Assembly (NCBI RefSeq): GCF_901709675.1
Contig: NC_051092.1
Location: forward strand, 4,592,491-4,656,490
Length of the DNA stretch: 64,000 nucleotides
Direction: 5' to 3'
Source of the DNA: Syngnathus acus
Taxonomy: Eukaryota; Chordata; Actinopteri; Syngnathiformes; Syngnathidae
This document shows, piece by piece, positions 37,980 to 49,100 of the stretch. The notes beneath the pieces were generated by a model that saw only the letters and a list, made by a program, of their open reading frames with translations, did not search any database and was not told where the DNA came from. Made by a program: the position numbers and the translations under genes. Each line of letters begins with the position of its first letter. The first letter of the stretch is position 1.

Positions 37980-40952
37980 CATTCGAAATCAGATCGGCCC
38001 TGTCGTCAGCCACTCTTCTCGCGTCGTTAGTTGAGCGGCCCCATCTTCGCAGGGCCCACTTGGACCGGACTGTACCAGGTCCTTGTTGCGAAAGCCGCTG
38101 GAGGTGGCAGTCAATGGAAGTGAGCAGCGGGAGAGCCCAAATCTGGAGGCTCTGGAGGCGGTTATTCAACGTGTTCAGCTCTCGCTCCAGCATTTCAAAA
38201 CCACATCGCTGGAGATCCAGGAACACATCAAAGTCCCGATGCCAGTCCCGTCCTTCATTGGCCGGCTGCTGGTTTTGAGACTTGCCGTCGTCCCCCGTCA
38301 CCTCGCCGCTTCCATTGCTATCATTTTCCTCGTTGATCTCCACCTCCTCCGTCTCTGGAGGTGGAGGTTCTGCAAGACACATGGAAGGTCATCACGGGTC
38401 TCTAAGTGTGATGATTTAGAAGATATTTCCCAGATACGCCGGCCTCACCAATGTTCTGCTGATCCTGATGGAGGGAGGAGGACTCGGCATTGCTTTTGTC
38501 TGCCAGCATCTGCGCTTTGACATAATCAGACAACACCACAATCAGATTTGTAATGCTTGAAGTCAAAGCACTCACCCTGGAGGCCTCGTTAGACTCCTTC
38601 CCAGGTTCCTCCGAATCTTGCTTTACGGAGGAAGCCTGACTGAGATCGTCCGACTCCAGTCTAAGGCAAACATACAACGGTGTTACTTTCACGCCTCTAG
38701 CGGGTCGCCCGGCAAGTGAAAAGTTTCACCTCTGCTCGACCTCCTCGCTGACGGTATCAGCGGCGGCGTGAGCTTCCTTCTGTCTCAGCGCCGCAATGCA
38801 CAGTTCCCCTTTTCTTTCGTCCAAAAAACTTGCTTGCTCCTTCATTTCTTTCATAACTTGGATGTATTGGGCTTCTCTTTCCAGTAGCTCGTTCTCCATG
38901 GAGGAGCCGTACGCCTTGGCCTTGGACAGCTCCTGTGTCAGGCTGGTCAAGGTCTCTTCCCGATTGGCCTTCTCAACTGGAGACAATAATGTTGTTACAA
39001 AATCTAGAAAAACCCAGAACATAAAACCCATATAAAAATCCAACCACTACTGACTTGCAAGTTGCTCCTTCAGTCGCTCTTGTTCCTCCTTTTCATGGAG
39101 CAGAGCTTTCTCCATCTCCAACCGAAGTTGCTCAGCCTTGGCCAGTCGGGCATTGGCGACGGTCACTTCGCACTTGAATCCCGTAATCATGTTGTTCCAC
39201 TCCAAGAAACTTTGGGCATCAATGTCGCTGGTGAGTCGGAGATCTTGGCGAACATCTCCCAGCTGCTCATTGAGGGTTTCGTGCTCCTCCTTTTGTTGGA
39301 TGCTGCTGTGCGCTTCCAGCTCTGTGCTCACATCCTCCTGAAAGATGGAGCTGATCTTCATGTATTTGAATCCTCAAATTGCTCCAAATGAGCTCCATCA
39401 TACCTCACGATGTTTGCTCCTTTTGCAGTCCTTTTCCGTGGTCGTCTCTTGCTTGCAGTCGTGAGTCTTTGGTTTTTGCCGCTGCTGTGTATTTGCTTCG
39501 CGTTCCTGGCGCAACTGATCGTGGGCTTGTTGGAGTTCCTCTTCAACCTGGAACGCAAAAGACACATCAGATCGGAAAGCGCAATTGGACTCTTACGATT
39601 TGTCTACTTTGAGATGTTTGCTGCTTTTGCCGTCGTCTTCCTTAGTCTGCTGCTTGAGTTTTTGCTGCAGTTGGGTGTTTACAGAGCGTTCCTGACACAG
39701 TTGATCGTGGGTCTTCTGGAGTTCCTGTTCCAGCTGAGGTAGAGCTCAAAAGTCACATCGCTGCCAGATCCGCAACAACGTTTCAATTGGTTTCCTTGCT
39801 CACCTCGAGAATATTCACTTGGGCCATCTTGATGGTATTGAGGCAGTCTTCCTGCTGTTGCTTTGACGATGATCTGTTGATGTTGACAGAAGAAGAAAAA
39901 AAAAAAACTCAGCAGAGAGCTCAGAGATCATTAGAGAGATGATTGGCCCAAGACCGAGGTTCTACCTGAGGTTGGCAAGTTCATCTTCTATATGTATGTT
40001 TTTGTAAGCCACGACACAAAGATCATCTTTAGCCTTCTGCGCTTTAGGCTTCACTCGAAATTGGTCATCTGGTCAAGATAAGCCAAGAAAAGCATATGAG
40101 AGCAAGTCCGCAAATTAAATCAGACGAGATGTTGTTCTCAAGTTCCAATGAGTTTGGCATTAAAAAAATAATATAAATTAAATTAAATTAATACACTTTG
40201 GCATTACAATCAACATTAATTGGAGGCAAAGACTCCAAGTTCACCTTGAGTGAAAAATGACGAGGGCGTGAAGTCATCAAGGTATTCCGAGACGCCGCCG
40301 ACCTTTTCCATGCGCTGAAAGCGTCAACAGAATTCAAACTATTGAATTTCACTTTGATACCACATTCAGTGGAAAGGCCATTTTGCTTTATTGGTTACCT
40401 GTTTGATCCCATTTTGCGTGGATTGCGATCTGTTGATAACAAATAATATTTGTTTGACCCGCAGTCAAATTTACCTCCGCATCAGCAAGAATTTCATCCA
40501 ACATAAAAAAAAAAACACACAAAGGAGAAGCTGCAATCGTACCTTCCCTCATCGTCACTTAAAGCGATGTCATCGTACACTGCATTTCGGTTGTAGCGAC
40601 CGGCTCGGTTCGAATGGGCCTTGCTAAGAACTTCCAGCAGCGAGATCTTCTCGGCCGTCTGTTCTTCCGATTTGTCTGCAATGGAGAGCCGCTCGGACAA
40701 TGGCGATACCGTCCAAGCTCTGCTTGGGAAACAAACGCAAGGCAAAGCTGGAAGCTCCGTTTATGGTGATTTAAAAAAAAAAAATGTTGCTGTTCAAAAT
40801 GCAGCTGTGCGTACCTCGCTTCCGGCTTCTCTGTGCACAAAGAGGTGTCATCTTGATTTAACACTTCTTTGTTTTTCAGCGAACTGCTTTTGCTGCCCAC
40901 TTTGTCCTGTTCGTAGCCTTCTGATCCTCTTCCACTGTCACTGGGACTCCCA
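37975..40952 (-). CDS. ANKRD26-like coiled-coil gene, copy C (5' end not found)
   Basis: Thirteen exons on the minus strand: 40952-40815, 40722-40543, 40429-40399, 40314-40245, 40068-39966, 39873-39804, 39733-39608, 39547-39404, 39337-39055, 38976-38730, 38660-38576, 38509-38449, 38369-37975. All have AG/GT borders and the phases join without a break: 1933 nt, about 643 codons, ending in TAA at 37977-37975. Exons 2-9 match copy B exons 12-18 one for one (for example RLSIADKSEEQTAEKIS against RFSITRKPDEQAAEKIS, and SSSKQQQEDCLNTIKMAQ against SSSKQRQEDSLNTINMAK). The protein is mostly heptad coiled coil; the last exon (about 130 aa, EPPPPETEEVEINEEN onward) has no counterpart in A or B. No in-frame ATG exists in the first recognised exon and no ankyrin exon precedes it, so either short 5' exons are missed in 41-43 kb or the copy is 5'-truncated. 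The intact frame argues for function. Confidence 0.8.
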
Positions 40953-43127
40953 CTGCACAGAAGATGCAGTCATTGGCTTCATTTATTCTTTTTCAAATCA
41001 CGGCAACAATTTGCATTACCCAACCAGAATGAAAATATCAACGCTACTTATACCATTGCTGCCGATATATGTGTGTACACAAAGTTGGTCATTACCAAAA
41101 TGAGAACATGGTCCTCTCGTGGTCCACGCTTGAAAGATAATGCACAAGATTTTTTTTTTCCAAATGGAATAGCTGCTAATGATGTTAGATGAAGCTCAAA
41201 ATAATTGCTTGAACTATTTTGATAGGCATTTTATGCATTGTGCATATATAGAGCAGACTTTTCAATACATTACAACTTGCTCGTCGTATAATGGAACACA
41301 GGTGGAGGTTCCATACAAGAATAAATGATGCATGATTTATGGGGTGACGGTAGCTTCTCCCCTAATTGCATATCCAATACCCTTCACCGCCTCTATTCAG
41401 AGGGTCTGATGTGCTTTAAATGATAGATGACGCAAAAACTTTACAGAGCTAAAATAAAGCAGTGACATCATCTTCATTATGTCGTTGGAACCTCCCCCAA
41501 GGCCACCGCCCCCAAATCGGGGAAACATTGCTTTTTCTGAACAGGATATTCACAATCTAATTACAATGTATATCTGTGATTAGAAATACTTTAGTCCCCC
41601 ATGTGGATTTCTACTTGCTGGCTTGCCAGGTTGCAAATGATTTTTGATGTTTCTTGCCATTCATTACTAAGGCAGCAAGGGAGGAGCCTGAGAAGAAAAC
41701 GTCCTTACAAAGATAATGAGGACTGGAGTACCAAAGTAGAGCTGTTCACAATATCACATGATAGTTTGGCTTGCTCTAAGGGTGTAAATATTACACGTTG
41801 GATTATTCTAATTGCTTATTTGCATGTCTGCGCGATGCACTAATTATATTTTGCAATAATTGAAAATTATTGATAAGGTATCAGCTCTGGAGCGAACATG
41901 TAATGTTTCCTTTTTTTGTCAATGTCTTTGTCTATGTGCTCCTGCTACAAAATTAATTTCAGTTTCAGGGACAATAAAGAGATTCTGATGCTGGATGGAA
42001 AAAGAATGATGTCATGGCATTGCCTCGAACATTTATCATGCATTATTTTTGGGATGATGGGTTTTAATGTCTCAAATGGTGCTCTAACAATTATTTGTCA
42101 TTCTGTCAGCGTCTCTGCATTCACGTGCATTCGCAATCGTAAATATTTTCTAGACAAACACTGCCACCTAGCGGTCAATTATGGAAACTCAAACCAACTA
42201 CAAGAACATGCACGACAACGCCACACCGTTATTTGTGTACTTTTTTTTTTTCCGCTTTCAGTCGTCGAGCATGATAAATTGTCTCCGCACACTTTCCGCC
42301 CTCTTTTCTTTTTCAAATGTGGCGTTTAAAAACGTCATTAGGTGGAGAACTGAAGATAATTTCTCTGCTTTGAGGCGTGCAGTAAAGCAGCTTGACAGCA
42401 TTGAGCGTATACCATGCCGCGTTTGGCAGGTTTTTATTTTATTTTTTTTTGCGTTTGGCAGTTTCATCTATCGCTATTTGCGGAGAGAAAAAAAAGAATT
42501 TATTTTAGACATTAGTAAATAATCATTTTCACAACAGCTAGGTGACTTAATTGCGTTTTTCTTGGGGCCTTTGTTCGTTTAATAACAATGGATTTGTGAC
42601 AGGTTATCCAGGGTGTTGAAATGGGCGTTCTGTTGGTAAATTAATTTAAATACCGTTTTGGGGAGTATATAGACTTAATGACCTACTTTTTAGCGTTTTT
42701 CTACAATGACGTCACCCGTACTTCCGGGTGACAAAAGCCTGAGCTTTCTTGGTATCAAAAGTAAACAAACACTTTCATGTCATTTCACCCAGGCAGGACG
42801 ATTAATAACCGTGGTCAGCTTGATTTTTAGACTTCTCTGTTTGAATATGTGAAGTGTCAGTCGAAAGATGTGAGGTACATTGCTTCAACGCGAGTCATAT
42901 TTTACATTTCAGGTAAGTTTATGGAAGCTCATTGCTGCCACAATAGCGGGGAAAAAAAGTTCAACATCACGTTGTTGCATTCGGCGTCACAAAACGAAGC
43001 AATTATTTCATATACAAAAACTACAGTTACCAAGAGTAATGAATTCACTATGTGCGACTTTTCTGGAATAAGGAGTTTTTAATTCTACATCAATTAGGCC
43101 ACGTTGCTACGCTCCTGCTGTGTCAAG
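40953..43127. other. Intergenic region between head-to-head copies C and A
   Basis: About 2.2 kb. Positions about 41077-41170 (inverted) resemble intron 10 of copy B (about 56262-56345), so the duplicated segment reaches at least this far. A LINE-tail-like run with GGGACAATAAAGAGATTCTG lies at about 41890-42000. The promoter-like CRE/ETS palindrome is at 42707-42732. I found no ankyrin exon or start codon for copy C here. Confidence 0.5.
42707..42732. promoter_or_regulatory. CRE plus inverted repeat with ETS-like core, candidate promoter element
   Basis: TGACGTCA at 42707-42714 overlaps a perfect inverted repeat GTCACCCG/CGGGTGAC (42711-42732) whose spacer carries ACTTCCGG, an ETS-like site. 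It lies 400 bp upstream of the copy A ATG, and copy C is transcribed the other way. Confidence 0.45.
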
Positions 43128-46100
43128 ATGAAGAAATTATTTGCCAGTTTCTCAAGTAAGATGCGATCATCAAGTAGTGCTTCAGACAGTGGTAGCCCAG
43201 CCACTGCTGGTGCTGGCTACAAGGTGAATAGAAGGAAAATGGAAAAGTTGCACAAGGCTGCCTGGCTGGGTGACGTCACCAAGCTGCGGGGGCATGCCAT
43301 GTGTGATGATGATATTAATAAGGTGGACGAGCACAACAGGTAAGCCAGATGGATGTCACAAACGGGTAAATAAAAATGCATGCTTATCATCTCTCCTGTT
43401 TCCAGGACTGCCCTTCATTTGGCCTGCGCCAATGGATATGCTGAGGCGGTGGAATTCCTTTTAGGGATACAAGCCGACGTTAATCTGCGCGACAACCACA
43501 GGAGGACTCCCTTGATGAAGGTGAGCCGAAGCAATTTCATGCCGGATACATTTTGGTTGACGGCTTCCGTTTTGTCGTCATGTGACCAGGCAGTGCAATG
43601 CCAGAGTGATCTGTGTGTGAACCTTCTGCTGGACAACAAAGCTGATCCCAACTTGACGGATGTCGACGGAAACACAGCTTTACATTTGGCGGCCAATATC
43701 CCCTCTCTCTCTTGTGTCATCATGCTCATGAAGAAAGACGCTGACCTCAATGTCAAAAATCTGGTGATTCCATCTCTGTCCATTCTTAAACACACGTGAC
43801 ATCAAAATGCAACATACTGCTGGTAATTCCGATGTCTGTGATCTTATTTTGAAGAAAGGCCTTTCACCCCTGACCTTGACAGTCCGAGGAGACCACGTCG
43901 CGGTGGCCGAGTATCTGTTGAGGAAAGGCGCTGATATTAATATTTTAGACAAACACCAAAGGTTGGAGCAAAACGATGACACGCCCTACAAAATAAATCT
44001 TGTTTAAAAAAAAAAAAAAAAAAACTTTCAGGTCACCGTTAATGATGGCCGCTGGCAATGGACACATGGACATGGTGCGGATGCTTTTATCCTTTAAAGC
44101 AGATTTTACGCTGAAGGATAACAAGCAACTGTCGGCAAAGGACTACGCTGTTGAGAGCGGTCATCGAGCGTAAGTTTATCTTGTCTTTGCTACCATTTCT
44201 TTCCAGACACTTCTGCTTATATAAGTGAGTGGAATTGAGTTCACTGCCACCACTCAGCGCTTGTGTCTGAGGTTTTTGCGTGCAGGTCTAGTCGCCTGGA
44301 TATGGACTTGTGGCCCCAAAACGTAGTGATGATGTCATCGTCTTGACTCTGTTGTAGCTGCGCCCTCGTTATTAGTGAGCACGCCAACAAAAGGAACCCG
44401 GCGGGGTCCCCGGCACCTCCATTTGTGTGTGACGAGATCGTCAACCTTGCTGAAGCCCTGGAGACTTGTGGAGGACCATCCACTAGCAAAGATGGTGATG
44501 TCGTCACTTCTTTAGAACTGGAGTGTTAATCAACTTGTTGGCTCGTTGTATAGCGCTTTCAGTTTAGTAGTCCCGTGAGGAGAAAATAAAAACAGCATCT
44601 TGAAGCTTTTGATTTGTTTAACAGGCTTCCATTCGCCTTTTAGTGAATTTGCCAGAGCTGGACATGCTATAAAAGAGAAATTTCAATCAAAAGAGGTAAG
44701 AATACAAAGCTAGCCAAATCAATATTATTTGTATTTATTATTATTTATTTTATTTATTATTTGATTTATTATTTTTTAACAATAGCATTTCCTCCCTCAG
44801 ACAGACAAGAACAAATGGCTTTTGAACAAATGTGAAGAAGAGAGCCTGGAAAAGCTTGGTCAGTCTTTTTTTTTTTTTTTCATAACCGACGTGATTGTCT
44901 TTAACATCTTACTTGGTTCATTTGATAGAATTGACGGAAGAACTTGGTTTTGGACAATTTGACTGCAACGAAGGTAACGCTTGGAAATGTAACATTGCAT
45001 GTTTGGTCATTAAATGCCATCCGCCATGCATCAGCCTTAGACAACTCAAGCATTTCCAGTCCTGAAAGTCTGCCTGGATGCAAAAATGACCTTAAGCTTG
45101 AGGACGTCCAAGAATGCTTCAGTTCATCTCTTGAAGAAGATGTTTTTTATGTGCCTCCAAAGGCGCCCTTTGCGCTACCAAAACCAATCAACCCGGATGA
45201 CAAAAAACCCGTAGCATCTTCGAGATCACTCGTACGTCGCCATTCCCCAAACGTGATTCTTCAGGAGAGTGACGGTAAGACTCGAGTGGCTTTTCATTTT
45301 TTTCAAATATGCACATTGTTAAAACGTGTCTTTGGAATGACGCCGGTTCTTCAGAATCCGATTGGGACGATGACAGTTTGATTTCATTTTGTGACCGGAC
45401 CCAAAAGGACAAACGGCCGCTTGAGGAAGCAGTTGCCCGAGGTAAAAAATGCTCGCTAATCGTTTCTCAGCAGTCCGACGAGCGAGAGCGTGTTCTCTGT
45501 GTGAAGATCTCACCTCCCCTTCAGGCTCCCCCGAAGTCTCAACGGCGTGTGACGGCAAACCGAGTTTTCATTCTGTTGAGCAGCGGCAAAAGGTGACCCG
45601 TCACAAACACACAACTGTATTGGGAAGTGATATTAATGTTAAAATATAAAATGAATGAAAATTCATATTAATATATTAAATATTAAAATAAAAATATTCT
45701 TATTAAATTAAATTGTTGTTTTACAACACACAACTGTATTGGGAAGCAATATTAAAGTTGAAATATTAAATGAATAAAAATAAATATTAAATAAATAATA
45801 AATAAATATTCAAATAAAATATTACATTAAAATTGTTCCATTTTTTATGCATGATAGAAATAAAATGTGCAGACATATTTTATGCATTCATATAAAAGCT
45901 TGCCTCTCTGTCTTTTTTTTTCCCTCCCCAACTCACATTTCAGACGGAGACAGCGCTACCCGAGACCTGTAATGACAGTCTGAGCGACCGAGAGGAGGAG
46001 AAATCCGTTTCAAGTCATGTTCAAAGTTTCCTGGAGATGTTCAATGCGCTTGCCAAATCAGGACAACCTAACGAAGAAAAGCAGAGCATCTGTACCTCCA

Positions 46101-49100
46101 GCTACGAAGAGTCAAACGATGAAGAGGACGCCAAGCCCCTTTGTTCCGTTCGCCAAGCCTGCCGCTCGGAGTCTGGATCAGACGACTCTGTGGCGGAGTC
46201 TCCTGGCTGCCCCCTGAAAAATAACAAGATTGCAGAGCGTCAGTCGCCTGCTCGTGAGAACATCATCGTGCTTGGGGAAGCAGAAGAGTCATCTCAGAAT
46301 GAGGCGCCTCAGTTACTCGCCGAGAAAAAGGTCGTCTACATTGCCCCCGCAGTTTGCACTGCTGGTCAAAACACGACTGCTGAGACCCAAGCTGGACCTT
46401 TTCACAACAAGAAAATAGAAGAACCTGCGGTAAGGTTGATGTTGGCTTTACAACTTGTACAAGTTTGTGCTCTCAAGTCGAAGCAAAAAAAATTGAAACT
46501 TACTGGAGCTGTCCTAAATTCACCCCAGAGGTTGGATGCTTACAAAATAAACTCAGGCACTGTCTGGGTTTTTTAAAAAAAAATTTACTGTATTTTAGGT
46601 GGCCCACGAGACTCATTTGACAGTGGAGACGCCTCCAAATGAGCCTAAAACCAACTTGGTGAATCAAATTGAAGCTTCTTATCAAGTCCAGACAGCTGTC
46701 ACCTCTCAGAGGTTTGCACCATTTTCCATGTTATGCTTTTTTTTTTTGTCTTCCACAACATTACACTTGAGTTTCTTACCACAGGGCGGAATCGCCACGT
46801 CAGCAGATTTTCAACCCGAGCCCCGACGGAAGGACGAAGGACACCTCACAGTTTACCGTGGTTAGCGAAACATGTGACCTCAGTGTCACTCAGATCAAGA
46901 GTGGAATCGACAAGGATCTCTTAGGCTTCGGCAGCAGTTTAAGCGACCTGTCAGAAGATGACGGAAGGTATACCTTCATGCTTGTTAGAGCACCTGTATA
47001 TATTCCAAAATCTAAATTATTATTATTTTTTTTCTATTTTCCGTGGAATATGTGAAAAGAACACCAAGCACTATTGCCGTAAGTTTAATTTTTTTATTAT
47101 TTTTTTATTTATTCAAATTTTTATTTATTATTTTTCATTGTGCCGAATTTGTGAATGTCAGATCACCGAAGACTGCGAGCTATCCAAAGATGCCGACGAT
47201 GGTGTCATTTCAGAGGACTCTGACATCATCCTCCACATTGAGAAACTGGACGCGGTCACTAAAGGTAACATTGGTCGGAAAGCCAAATGATGTTTGCTCG
47301 ATGATCTCTGATCTGGTTTGTATTTCTCAGACTCCAGAAGTAAGAAGAATCTGTGGGACATCGACGAGCGCTGCTCGCTGAACGCAAACGGTCATCATGA
47401 CAGACAGAGGCTTCAAGAACTGGAAACCGCAAATCATCTCTTGGAGCAAAGCAATGTGGAGTCGAAAAGCGATGTGGAAAATCTCACGTAACGGCCGCTT
47501 CGTTTTCTCCTGGCTGCCTTAAATGAAATGTTCAGACCATTTAATTTGATGTTTTCGTGTGAAATTACCAGCTGGCATTGACTTGTTGACTTGATTTATT
47601 TTCCCCACACAGATTTCAGCTGAAAATGGCTATTAAGGCCATCGTGTCGAAGGAAAGTACCAACAAGAAGGTAAGGAAGAGCAACATGGAGGTGGGCCAT
47701 TTTGTTGAACTCATTTGTTGGATTATTTTCATCTGGCCAGTTTGAGGAGGATCGCGCGGACACGCTTTCGGCGCTGAATCACACCACGCTCAATTCATGC
47801 ATGCACACGTTAAACAGTCAACACGTCAAGCAGAAAGAGATGGAAGAGCAATACAAAAGAAGCAAAAACAATGAGGTCTTGGAATCTATCTCATCCAATC
47901 CCAAAGACGATTTTATACGTCTTGGTGTTAAAAAAAAGTTCAGCGTGTCTTCCCCCGTTATCTTTCAGGAGCAACTGAGAGCAGAACTTGAGAAATTACA
48001 AGCCCACACCAGCATCAAACAGCGAGACCTCGCCGAGGAAAATGAGGCCCTCAAGGACCAGGTGGAAGATTTTCGCCTAGAACTCCGACTAGCCTATGAC
48101 AACGACAACCAAAACGCCTTGGATTGGAACGATACCATGACCTCGTTAAAGTACGAGCTCAAACTGGCGAATGAGCGCCTGGAGACTGAGCAACAAGCCC
48201 ACAACAATTTAGCGGCTGAGTTCCAGTTGGCCCGCACCTGCCTGGCTGAGGTTGAGCGAGATCGGTCGGACTTGAAGAAAGCTCTGCGTCAAGAGAAGGA
48301 CGAACACCAGCGACTCGCAAGTCAGTATTTGCGTCTCTACTCTCGGGACGGCTCGTTTACAAAGTTTGTTTCTCGCCAGGCGAAGTCGCATGTCTTCGCG
48401 ACAACGTCAACAAACTGTCCCAGAAGCTGTCCAAGACCAAGACGCAGGCAAATGCACTGGAGAGCGACGTTCGTCGATATGACGTGCAGATGGCGGAGAA
48501 GGACAAGCAGCTGAGCTCCGCGCAGCGCGACAGCGACCAGACGGCTTTGCGTATCAAAGAGCTGGAAGCCGCCCTGCAGGCCGAGAAGGAGCTGGTCGCT
48601 CGGGCCGCGTTGCACCAAGAAAACGCTCAGGAGCACCTCAAGCAGGTTCAGAACGAAGTGGCGTCGCTGCGGCAACGGCTGGAGGAGGCGCAGAGCAAAG
48701 TTGCGGCCAAGGAGAACGCTTTGACGGACGGCAAAAAAGGTTTTGAGGATGCCTTGTTTAAGCTTCGCAGTGATTGCGAGGAAAAGGTCCAGCAAGGGCG
48801 GATGGCGCAGAAGGAGCTTGCCTCCAAGGCGAATGAAGTTGAAACTCTCGTTCGGAGATTGGAGCAGGAGAAAACAGAGAGGCAGGTGAGATCAATACTT
48901 GATAACACCTTTTTGGTGTACATTACCTAACGCAGTCGTTGGGGGGTTGCCCGAATTTGCTTTGGGCGGCACAGACTTGCCAAAGGCAGCTGCAGCAAGA
49001 ATTCGATGACTCCTTAAAGAAGCTCTCAAAGTGCGAAGCTTCTTTGGAGTTCAGCACGCGCTACCGCACCGACTTGGAAGAAGAGAAGACTCGGCTCCTC

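Noticed and set aside
45471-45592. Longer version of copy A exon 12 using the acceptor at 45470
   Set aside because: It would shift the frame; the acceptor at 45524 keeps phase 1 and gives a total CDS length divisible by three.
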